From Luzula sylvatica (lineage: Eukaryota; Streptophyta; Magnoliopsida; Poales; Juncaceae), in the NCBI GenBank assembly GCA_946800325.1, contig OX326956.1:10395167-10459166 (forward strand): 64,000 nt of DNA, in the 5' to 3' direction. Made by a program: the position numbers and the translations under genes. This document shows, piece by piece, positions 48,545 to 58,100 of the stretch (positions within the stretch are counted from its first letter, which is position 1; every line of letters begins with the position of its first letter). A model generated the notes under the pieces. The model was not told the DNA's origin. It saw only the letters and a list, made by a program, of their open reading frames with translations, and did not search any database.

Positions 48545-49276
48545 TTAGACAGCGCATTGCGTGTTGCTCCGTCTTGGCTTTGTTTTCAGTTCTGACAGCT
48601 TGGGCCGACTTGCCTCTTTCGAAGCCTTTCGGAGTTCAGACATGGTTTTGTAATCCTCTTTCCTCTTAGAATCTTCTTTTTGTAATGAAAGTACCGCCTC
48701 CAACAACACGTCGAAAAAGCTACACCTGTCGACTCTCGGCTTGTCCACTTCATACCTAATTATCAAAAGAAAATAAAATATGAATAATGGCGGGGCTTTT
48801 TTGCAATTTTTTCAGAATTAAGTATATAGTGTGTACATGTTAAGTGAAGAGAAAATTGAAGCACATTCTTCATCCAATTGTTCAAATGGGACCGTAGTCG
48901 TACAGAAGAATCTATTCATGTGCTCCGACTCCAAAACATACCTTCAAAAACAAATTCCATAATTCAGATTCGTAAGTTTTATTATAGTAGTTTTATAAAA
49001 AAATAAGCTAATTACTTAGCAATGCTTTGGTGACGGATGCATTTCCTTAACATGGCTCCATAATTCAAAGTTGTGTACATACGCTCGTACCTTACAAAAA
49101 TTAAATTAGGTTCGAATTAGTTTTATGCTTAGAAAATATTTGGTATGGTATATCTACCCAGGAATCTGAACCTCAAGAAGATCTTTATTGGCCTCCATAT
49201 AATCAGAAGCGATTGGCGGGAACTGAACTTGTTGCCTCTGTAAATTTGCAACCACTTGTGTTGAGTCTTTTCTTGT
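48545..49276 (-). pseudogene. MO25: Mo25/CAB39-like gene fragment with four spliceable exons
   Basis: Four exons in one continuous frame: 49,158-49,276, 49,016-49,090, 48,837-48,941 and 48,545-48,755, each bounded by AG...GT sites (CATTGCAG, TGG|GTAGAT, GTAAG|G, TAA|GTAATT, CAT|GTACAC, ATTAG|G). The first three encode [71 protein letters not shown], which match the middle of plant Mo25, the armadillo-like scaffold that activates GCK/STK25-type kinases with STRAD in animals and acts in cell polarity in plants. The family is ~340 residues; only ~95 are kept. The fourth exon (70 codons, lysine-rich, ending at TAA) does not look like Mo25, so the reading frame is chimeric. The N-terminal exons are absent. 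Intron retention points to DNA-level capture or an eroded gene, not retroposition. Confidence 0.72.
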
Positions 49277-50568
49277 CTGCAATGAGGAAAAAATAGCAAT
49301 AAAATTGTTGAAAATCGCAAGAGAATCAAACAAATTTTGTGCCCAAATACTATTTACCTGGACCATAACTGCCTAGTACGGTACATTACCAAAAGTCGGC
49401 CAGAAATTGAAATCAACAAACGCTCCACACAATAAATGAGCAAAAAACTACAATCGAAACCTAAAGGAAGCATAAATGAGCAAAAAACTACAATCGAAAA
49501 CCCACAAAATAAGCTAGGAAACAAACCTAATCGAACTTCCTTCATGCTCTCCGATTTGCTGGGCAACTTGTTCGAGCAATTTGAGCTAGTTCTTTTCTTT
49601 CTCGTCCTTAATCAGGTTAATTTACCTGGAAGCCCACACAATTAACTGATTCGCCCGTTCAACCTTGACAAAGCAATCAGTGTAACACGAATCCTTGTTT
49701 TTCATCAATTGAGACAGATTTTCAGGAAGCCCACGCGATTAGAAGAGAGAGGCCATAGCTCCAGCAAGCCCAGAAGACTTTCTTCCTGCGATCAGAGGAG
49801 TTCTTCGTAGTGAAAAATTGAGTGAAATCAATCGTAGTGAAATCACTGGAGACAAACGAAAACTACCAAAATCAACGGAAAAATTGAGAGAATGAAGTAA
49901 GAAATCGAGAGATCTTACTCCAGATTGTATATTCATGTTGAAAAAGACCCTATATTTACGAGAATTTACATGCCCACACCCCTGCATTATTATAAAAATC
50001 AACCCCCAAATTACTGAAAACTGGTATGTCTAGCCCTACATTTTATCTAAATAACTCCTACCCAACCATCCACTAAAATGCAAGGTAAAATGTTGCTCTA
50101 CTAACATACTACACAATGTTTCTCTCTAATTAGAATGAAATAACGTAAAATTCAAACTCAAATAAGTGGCAATAGTCAGGGGGAAATTTCACAGTTTTAG
50201 TTTAGAAAATAAACTTTTTATATACAAACCTTATAAGCAATTTTATTTAATAGAGAGGCAAACTCCAATTTTAGGTAAAGAAAATAGATAAATCAGGACA
50301 GTTCTGGTTCACAATGCGATAGATCACGAAAATAATTAGAGCAATGCAAAACACATTAGAAAAACTATAACAAAAATCAGATCAAAGAATTATATGGTAG
50401 TTACGACAAATCATATAACAGCTAACAAAATCAAATCTTTACACAAATATATCACTGCTTTCCATCCCAATCGAGACCAAAGAACTGGAAATGAGTTAGT
50501 TGGGTGGGGCACATAAAGATTGAGTGAGATAAAAGAGGCGATTACCTTAAGAGGAATAAAACTCAGTG
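49277..50568. other. Region upstream of the Mo25 fragment, no recognised gene
   Basis: Minus-strand sequence before the first recognisable Mo25 exon. An ATG-GTC-CAG|GTAAAT exon end lies at 49,358-49,366 and reads in phase into the next exon even if the 81-bp intron is retained. A 41-bp-period direct repeat of ATAAATGAGCAAAAAACTAC lies at 49,433 and 49,472. GGAAGCCCACRCRATTA occurs twice (49,629 and 49,725). The expected N-terminal Mo25 exons were not found. From ~49,960 on the sequence is AT-rich intergenic DNA up to the copia target site. Confidence 0.45.
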
Positions 50569-50573
50569 CTAAT

Positions 50574-51008
50574 TATTAGAAATTATTTGTGTTATATTGC
50601 TTGTATTTTATTTGTGTAATTAAAGAAAGAAAGAGATGATTAAGCGTTCTTTAACAGAGAGAATTTCATTAGCTTTTCTTAAATTGATTACACTGATACA
50701 TCCCAGCTATTTATACTAATGAACTGATCTAATCCACTTAGCTAAAATTACTCACATCCATACACTTGGCACTTAGTAATTGAATCATAATACTTAGTGC
50801 TCTAACTAACTATATAACTGAAAAATAAAATAACAAAGAAAAGACTCGGCCCATTTCTTCAAATAAGCCCATCTGAGACTTAATAGTTAATAGCCCAGAT
50901 TTACAAAGTACTGGAGAACGACCTCTTCAGATCGTTAAACACAAGCATCCTCTCCAGTGTGCATGACCTTACTGGAGACGTCGCTAATCCTGAAATTGAG
51001 CGTTAACA
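50574..51008 (-). repeat. 3' LTR of the copia element
   Basis: 435 bp, matching 61,161-61,595 with no difference seen. Flanked on the outside by target copy CTAAT (50,569-50,573). Confidence 0.96.
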
Positions 51009-54000
51009 GCCCCCCTCAAGCTCAGCGGGGTGATGAACCACGTTGAGCTTGCGCCGTAACTGAGTAAAACGAGTCGGAGGAAGACCCTTCGTGAGTGTAT
51101 CGGCTAATTGATCCTCGGAGCACACAAATCGCACCAATAATTGCTTTGCAGCAACTCTCTCGCGAACAAAATGATAATCAATCTCGATATGTTTGGTTCG
51201 CGCATGAAATACTGGATTGGAAGCTAAGTATGTGGCACCAATATTATCGCAATAAAGGATTGGAGATTGAAGAACTGGATGATGCAATTCAGCCAAAATA
51301 TACTGAAGCCACATAGTCTCAGATGTGGCAAGAGCAAGGGCCTTATATTCAGCCTCAGTGCTGGATCTGGAAACCGTAGGTTGCTTTTTAGAAGACCAAG
51401 AAATGAGATTGGGACCCAAGAACACACAGTAGCCAGTAATGGAGAGGCCATGGGAGAGAGTACCTTGAAGATACCGTAAAATTCGTTTAACCAAAACGAG
51501 ATGAGTATCGAGTGGAGTGTGCATAAACTGGCTGGCCTTGTTGACAACAAATGCAATCTCAGGCCTGCTTAAGGTAGCATATTGCAGTCCTCCCACAAGT
51601 GATCTGTAGAAGGATGGATCAGAAAGAGGGGAACCAACATGTTTAGAGAAATGATCTGAAGGTGAAAGTGGTGTAGTAACTGGTTTGCAATGATCCATAT
51701 TGGCTTTGTGAATCAACTCAGATATATATTGAGATTGATTAAGATGCAAACCATTTTCTGTCTTAGTACATTCAATACCAAGAAAATAATGGAGATCACC
51801 AAGATCCTTAAGACTGAATTGCTGATTCAGAAGAGAGATGAGGCGAGAGAGTTCACTGGAAGAAGAACCAGTGATGATAATATCATCCACATAAATGAGT
51901 ATGAAAGTAATGGAGGAGGGAGTAGTTCGAACAAAGAGAGATGTATCTGCAAGAGATGGTTTGAAACCAAGGGCTATGAGTGACTGGCTGAGTTTGTGAA
52001 ACCAAGCTCTTGGAGCCTGTTTAAGACCATAGATTGCTTTCTTTAATAGACATACATGGTCAGGAAATCGATGATCAATAAATCCTTGAGGTTGCTCCAT
52101 GATGACTGTCTCAGCAAGATCACCATTGAGGAAAGCATTGTTGATATCTAACTGTCTGATTTGCCAGTGATGAGAAACAGCAATCGAAAGAACCAGTCGA
52201 ATGGTTGTTGGCTTGATAACAGGAGAGAAAGTTTCCTCATAGTCAATTCCATATTCTTGAGAGAAACCACGAGCTACCAACCTGGCTTTAAATCTTTCAA
52301 TGGATCCATCAGAATTTTTCTTAACCTTAAAGATCCACTTGTTTTTAATAGCCGGTTTGTGAGAGGGGTTAGGGATCAATATCCAGGTACCATTAGAGAG
52401 AAGAGCATTAATCTCAATAGCCAGAGCTGCTCGCCATCTTTCATCCTTGACAGCCTGTTTGAATGTAGATGGTGCAATATGATTGGAGGAGAGAGTACTG
52501 GATAGAGCTTGATAGTGAGGAAAGATCTTGGGTTTAAGAGAGTTAGTTTTACTCCTAGTTATCATGGAGTGAGTAGGTTGTTGCTCTGAAGAGGGTTGAG
52601 GAGTAGAAGAGGTTTGAGATGTAGGACCAGGAGGTGAGGAAACATCAGAAGAAGAGACCACAGTACCAGTAGAAGAGGATTGTAAGACCGGTAAAGAGGT
52701 AACATGAGCTGGAATATGATGAACTGAGTCTGCGGAAGATCTGTCAGACTGATCATGTGTGGAGGAACCGGATAGAGGAAACTGATCTTCCTCAAAGACC
52801 ACATTGCGAGAGATATAGATGCGATTGGTTGCGAGGTTTAAGCATTTGTATCCTTTATATGAAGGAGCATAGCCAATAAATATACAAGGAGTGGATCGAA
52901 ATTCTAATTTATGAGTATTATATGGTCTAATATATGGAAAACACAAGCAACCAATTGTTTTGAGAAACGAATAATCAGGAATTCGTTTGTAAAGGATCTC
53001 ATAAGGGGATAGGTGTGGTGAAGTAAGTGTAGGAGTTCGGTTGATGGCATACACAGTGGACTGAAATACATCAGGCCAATATGTTGTAGAGAGATGAGAG
53101 TGAGCTAAAACCGCCAAACCATGTTCAGTGATATGGCGATGTTTTCGCTCAGCATGGCCATTTTTCTGTGGGGAATACGGACAAGAGATCTGGAGAAGAA
53201 TTTGAGGATAGTGAGTTTTAAGAAACATGAATTCAGTTCCTCCATCAATTTGCATAGATTTGATAGTATGACCCAATGTATTTTCTGCCATTTGTTTGAA
53301 CTTAGAGAAGACAGATGAGACATCATTCTTGTGATGGAGGAAATAGATCCAAATGAATTTAGAGTAATCATCCACAAAAATAACATAGTATCGAAAACCT
53401 TGATGAGAAGTCACTGGAGCTGGACCCCAAACATCACAATGAACTAATTGAAGAGGTTGAGAGGCAGTATAGGAACTGGTAATAAATGGTAATCTCTTTG
53501 ATTTTGCTACACAACACTCAGTACATGTAGACAAATTTGAATTACAAAGAGTTATTTTATTCTGCTTAACTAATAAAGATAGAACTGAAGAAGAGGGATG
53601 ACATAAGCGCCTATGCCAGATAGTAGAAGAGATTCCAGAGGAGAGGGCAGTAGGGGAGCTTGTACTGGTGAGTGAATATAATCCATTAGTGGGTCTGATG
53701 GTGTGGAGAATGGCCTGTGATCCTCGATCCTTAATCAGACACAAATTAGGTAAGAATTCCAAAGAAATATTATTATCAAGAGTTAATTGATTAATACTTA
53801 ATAGATTTTTGGTCATAGAAGGTACATATAAAAGCTTATCCAGTATCAAAGAATTATTAAAAGAGAGAATTTTTGAAGTACCAGTGTGAGAAATAAACAA
53901 ACCTTGTCCATTTCCCACCATCAAATGTTCTTGGCCAGTGTAATTTGCTGAGGTAGAGAGGTTATTGAAGTCAGTTGTGACGTGATGAGAAGCACCAGAA

Positions 54001-54608
54001 TCCAGGTACCACTCATGAGGAGCAGCGAGTGAAGAATGAACCGAAGATTGGTACGCCTGAGGGGTTGATAGTAGGGGCGGTGAGGGATATGGATAAGTAT
54101 AAGCTGCTGCAAAGTGAGCAGATGGACGAGGAGAGTAGGAATTGGGCTGGAATTTGATTGGTTTAAGAGATGGATCTCGAAGCCAGCAAGAATTCACATG
54201 ATGACCCGGTTTATGGCAAAAATTGCAGATAAGTCCTGATTTATTGGTAGCTTTCTTCCATGGTTTAGGTTTGTTGGATTGATAATGTATGGGAGGTTGA
54301 GGTGGAGTTGGAAGAAGAGCATGTTTGGTTGAAGAGATTTGAGCATCAGAATATAAGGCTGATGCAGGATCAGGTAGATTATCATGAGCAATAATCGATT
54401 CATGGCTCAAGATAACACCTTGAAGAGAGGAGAAGGTAAGACTCGGCCCCTGAGAGGTGATTGCTAAGACCGATTGGCGATAATCCGGTCCAAGACCGCG
54501 TAAAGCAATCATGACTAATTCATTATCCGGTATCGGACAACCAATGAATGATAATTGATCGGAAATATTCTTGATCTTAAGAAAGTAGTCAGAACAAGAT
54601 TGTGTACC
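51003..54608 (-). CDS. Copia polyprotein, gag C-terminus to RNase H (interrupted)
   Basis: 1,201 codons before the stop; residues below are numbered from the internal Met at 54,512. Domains in order: zinc knuckle CNFCHKPGHHVNSC (96-109); aspartic protease WYLDSGASHHVTT (active D171); integrase zinc finger with H300, H305, C330 and C333; integrase catalytic D360, D423 and E455; GKSKTN-like linker; RT with YVDDIII (874-880); RNase H region with SSTEAEYKALA (1050-1060) and the DTLTKGLP tail. Two defects stand out. D423 to E455 spans 31 intervening residues instead of 35. The RNase H segment with the usual first catalytic Asp (SDADWAG motif) is missing, because YLQGTLSHGL runs straight into SITGYCVFLG. 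Both losses are in frame. With the gag part, the polyprotein would be ~1,330-1,430 residues. Confidence 0.93.
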   Translation of the reverse strand, partial: GTQSCSDYFLKIKNISDQLSFIGCPIPDNELVMIALRGLGPDYRQSVLAITSQGPSLTFSSLQGVILSHESIIAHDNLPDPASALYSDAQISSTKHALLPTPPQPPIHYQSNKPKPWKKATNKSGLICNFCHKPGHHVNSCWLRDPSLKPIKFQPNSYSPRPSAHFAAAYTYPYPSPPLLSTPQAYQSSVHSSLAAPHEWYLDSGASHHVTTDFNNLSTSANYTGQEHLMVGNGQGLFISHTGTSKILSFNNSLILDKLLYVPSMTKNLLSINQLTLDNNISLEFLPNLCLIKDRGSQAILHTIRPTNGLYSLTSTSSPTALSSGISSTIWHRRLCHPSSSVLSLLVKQNKITLCNSNLSTCTECCVAKSKRLPFITSSYTASQPLQLVHCDVWGPAPVTSHQGFRYYVIFVDDYSKFIWIYFLHHKNDVSSVFSKFKQMAENTLGHTIKSMQIDGGTEFMFLKTHYPQILLQISCPYSPQKNGHAERKHRHITEHGLAVLAHSHLSTTYWPDVFQSTVYAINRTPTLTSPHLSPYEILYKRIPDYSFLKTIGCLCFPYIRPYNTHKLEFRSTPCIFIGYAPSYKGYKCLNLATNRIYISRNVVFEEDQFPLSGSSTHDQSDRSSADSVHHIPAHVTSLPVLQSSSTGTVVSSSDVSSPPGPTSQTSSTPQPSSEQQPTHSMITRSKTNSLKPKIFPHYQALSSTLSSNHIAPSTFKQAVKDERWRAALAIEINALLSNGTWILIPNPSHKPAIKNKWIFKVKKNSDGSIERFKARLVARGFSQEYGIDYEETFSPVIKPTTIRLVLSIAVSHHWQIRQLDINNAFLNGDLAETVIMEQPQGFIDHRFPDHVCLLKKAIYGLKQAPRAWFHKLSQSLIALGFKPSLADTSLFVRTTPSSITFILIYVDDIIITGSSSSELSRLISLLNQQFSLKDLGDLHYFLGIECTKTENGLHLNQSQYISELIHKANMDHCKPVTTPLSPSDHFSKHVGSPLSDPSFYRSLVGGLQYATLSRPEIAFVVNKASQFMHTPLDTHLVLVKRILRYLQGTLSHGLSITGYCVFLGPNLISWSSKKQPTVSRSSTEAEYKALALATSETMWLQYILAELHHPVLQSPILYCDNIGATYLASNPVFHARTKHIEIDYHFVRERVAAKQLLVRFVCSEDQLADTLTKGLPPTRFTQLRRKLNVVHHPAELEGGC
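51009..51022 (-). promoter_or_regulatory. Polypurine tract of the copia element
   Basis: On the minus strand GCTTGAGGGGGGC directly precedes the 3' LTR start TGTTAACG. This purine run primes plus-strand DNA synthesis. It overlaps the last codons of the polyprotein (ELEGGC). Confidence 0.8.
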
Positions 54609-54613
54609 TCGTT

Positions 54614-55127
54614 TGTCAGGTCCTCGAACATTAGGGATACTGGAGAAGTCCAGTGATAATAGTAAGAGAGAAGAGGAGTCTAACGAGGAGGGAAGAGGTA
54701 GTGGTTTAAGTGAAGGGCTGGATAAGGGCCCAGTGAGAAAAGAAATAAACGATGGGCTTTACAAAGAACCCATATAAGCCCTGTGAGTAATAAGTCCAAC
54801 TGTGCGATACTGGAGAAGACTGGAGTGCTTAAAAGAGAGGAGAAGACACTAGCCGTTAAATCCGTACAAGTCGTTGGATGTTTGTTATTTTACCTGCATT
54901 TACAAATAGTTACTGAATTACTGTTATAGGATTAGAGGAGTATAAATATCCTGAATAGTAATTGTTTTAGGGTTGTTGAATGTTATTTGTTTTCTCTACC
55001 TTTCTTTTCTCTTTTTCGTGTAATTACGATTTCACACTGAAATCGTAGAACTCTTGAATTCAATAAATAAACTCTGAATTTGTTGAAGTTTGGTTCTTTG
55101 TGTGTTTGTTGTTTCAATTACCTGACA
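54614..55127 (+). repeat. 5' LTR of the gypsy element
   Basis: 514 bp, starting TGTCAGGTCCTCGAAC and ending TTTCAATTACCTGACA. TATA box at 54,941 (TATAAATATC). AATAAATAAAC near 55,062 may serve as the polyadenylation signal. Confidence 0.97.
54941..54948 (+). promoter_or_regulatory. TATA box in the gypsy 5' LTR
   Basis: GAGGAG-TATAAATA at about position 328 of the LTR, the only well-formed TATA element upstream of the primer site. Confidence 0.6.
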
Positions 55128-55129
55128 AG

Positions 55130-55141
55130 TGGTATCAGAGC
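55130..55141 (+). promoter_or_regulatory. Primer binding site of the gypsy element
   Basis: TGGTATCAGAGC, complementary to the 3' end of initiator tRNA-Met, two bases after the LTR. Confidence 0.92.
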
Positions 55142-55184
55142 ACCGATCAAGGCGGGTGATTGATCGTGTGGAGGTGTCAGGTGT

Positions 55185-58100
55185 ATGAAAGATACGAGAT
55201 CTAAACTTAAAGCCATGGAGGAGATGAAAGCTCAGGTGACTAGATCTCAAGAAGAGATGAATCAGAGGATATCAAGGATCGAAAGTGGACTTAAGGAGCT
55301 TGTAGTCTCAACTATGAAAGAACAAATGGGAGAAGTTACAAAGGGGGTTGATGAGAGGATGGAGAGGGTAGAACTGCAGTTAGAGAGGCTGATTCGCTTA
55401 TCCATGGGCAAGGAACCATCAGGGGGAGCAGGAGGATCTAATCAGATCCCTCCTAGTCAGATCTCTTCAGGCCCTCCATCTGATCCTAGAAGGAATCTTC
55501 CAAGACAGGAAGAAGGCCAACAAGGATTTTTAGATCATCCTCGAATGGGATTTCAGAATGATCTAAATAGAGGATATAGATCATACCTTCCTAAGAATGA
55601 TTTCCCAATTTTCAGAGGAAGTGAAACCCAGGATTGGATTACCAAGGCTGAATTTTACTTCGATGTGTATCGAGTCCCGGAAGATCAAAAAACAAAGCTT
55701 TCTATCTTACATTTCGAAGGAAAAGCTATGGAATGGTATCGGGGGTTTATTGCTCAATCAGCTCATCCAATTTGGGAAGTATTGAAGGAGGAATTATTAG
55801 GAAGATTTAGAAAAGGGGGTACTCCAGATCCAGTTGAAGAATTTAGGAAATTACATCAATCTGGAAAGGTTGAAGAGTATGTGGATAAATTTGAAGTTTT
55901 TAAGAATAGATTCAAGGCTGAAAATCCATTGCTTAATGAAGAATTTTATATTAAATCATTCATGTTAGGCCTAAGAGAGGATATTAGGCCAATGGTTAAG
56001 GTTTTAAAACCAAATACTCTAAATGATGCATATGACATGGCTGCAGAATATGAACTCTCTCTTGACAGTGCCAATAAAAGAAATAAAGGGGTTTTCAAGG
56101 AATTCAGTAAGGGCAAGGACTTAATTGAGAATTCACACAAGGGGAGGGAGGAAAATGTAAAACATCCAGTCACATGGAAAAAGAATCCAAAAAGACCCTG
56201 GATTAGCCATGAATTGTATGAACAAAGAAAGAAGAATGGAGAATGTTATGTGTGTGGAGAGAAATGGATTGTTGGACATGAATGTAAAAATAAGAGTTTG
56301 TATGTGCTTGAAGTGGATGGAAGTATTCCTGAGAATGAAATAGATGAATATGAGATGGAGGAATTAGAAGGAAACAAGATAGTAAAAATGAAAATAAGTC
56401 AGGACCAACAGGCATTATCATTACAAACTATTTCTAATAAACCCCCCACTCAGGCCATAATTTTCCAGGGTTATATAGGTAAAAATGCCATTTCTGCATT
56501 GTTGGACAGTGGAAGTACACACACTTTTATTGATCCAAAAGTTTTAGAGGGAGAAAACTGTAAGATTTCACAAACTAAACCAATGGTAGTGATGATAGCA
56601 AATGGGGATAAGATGGTATCTGATTCAGTTTGTGAAGATCTACAATATTCCTTAGAAGGACATGTTTTTTGTGATAAAATGAGGGTCTTAAATGTAAAAG
56701 GGCATGATGTAATTCTGGGTATGGATTGGTTGATCAAAAGAGGAGTAATGAGAGTAGATTGGCCTTTAAAGAGAATAGAATTTGAAAACAAAGGGAAAAT
56801 GGTGAATTTGCAAGGAGGTCCTCCAGAAATCCAAGAATTAAAATTCATTGAGGAAGATGTAGATTTGCAGCAGGAATTGAGCAAGGGGAGTGAAGTGCTT
56901 TTTGCACAAATTTTTTTCACTTCAAACTATTCAGCTCAGATTAATTCACTGGCTCAGGACCAAACCCTAACTCATAACCCTGAGATAACAGAAATACTGA
57001 AACCCTATGAAGATGTTTTTGGAGACACTGTAGATCTTCCACCAAGAAGATTTTGTGATCATAAAATTCCTCTAATCCCCAATGCTCAACCAGTAAATTT
57101 GAGACCTTACAGGTACTCTTATTTCCAGAAAATTGAGCTAGAAAAAATCATCAGTGAATTAATCAACAGTGGAACCATTCAACCCTCGACTGGACCATTT
57201 GCATCACCAGCATTATTAGTGAAGAAAAAAGATGGATCTTGGAGATTGTGTGTGGATTATAGGAAACTAAATTCAATCACTATCAAAAATAAATATCCAA
57301 TACCCATTATTGATGATCTTTTAGATCAATTAAGAGGAGCAAGAATTTTTTCTAAAATTGATCTAAAATCGGGGTATCATCAGATTCGAATGGAAGAAGA
57401 AGATATTCCAAAAATAGCCTTTAGGACTCATGAAGGGTTGTATGAATTTAATGTGATGCCATTTGGATTAAGCAATGCTCCTGCAACTTTTCAAACACTG
57501 ATGAACACCATTTTCAAACCCTATCTCAGAGAATTCATCATTGTTTTCTTTGATGATATTCTGATATACAGTAAATCATGGGCAGATCATGTGGAACATC
57601 TGAGAATCACTATGGAGAAATTAAGAGAAAATCATCTCAAAGCCAAAATGAGTAAATGTGAATTTGGACTGCACCAGATTGAATATCTGGGGCATATAAT
57701 CTCTGAAAATGGAGTTGCAACAGATCCTAATAAGATAGAAGCTATGAAGAGTTGGCCAATACCTAAAAATATAAAGGCATTAAGGGGTTTTCTTGGTTTG
57801 ACTGGGTATTATAGAAAATTTATTCAGGGTTATGGAGTAATTAGCAAGCCCCTAACCAATTTATTAAAGAAGAATGCTTTCACTTGGAGTGCAGAGGCTG
57901 AGTTAGCTTTTCAACAGTTAAAAACTGCTATGACCACTGCACCAGTTTTAGCCATGCCTGATTTCAATCTCCCTTTTGAGCTAGAAACAGATGCAAGTGA
58001 TGTGGGTATTGGAGCTGTTTTAATGCAGAAGAGGAAACCAATTGCCTTTTTCAGCAAAAGTTTGGGGGTTAAGAATCAATCTCTCTCTACATATGAAAAG

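Noticed and set aside
55032..55250. Minus-strand 72-codon frame at the gypsy 5' LTR/leader
   Set aside because: Antisense to LTR and gag start; its tail repeats the frame at 60,266 because the LTRs are identical there.
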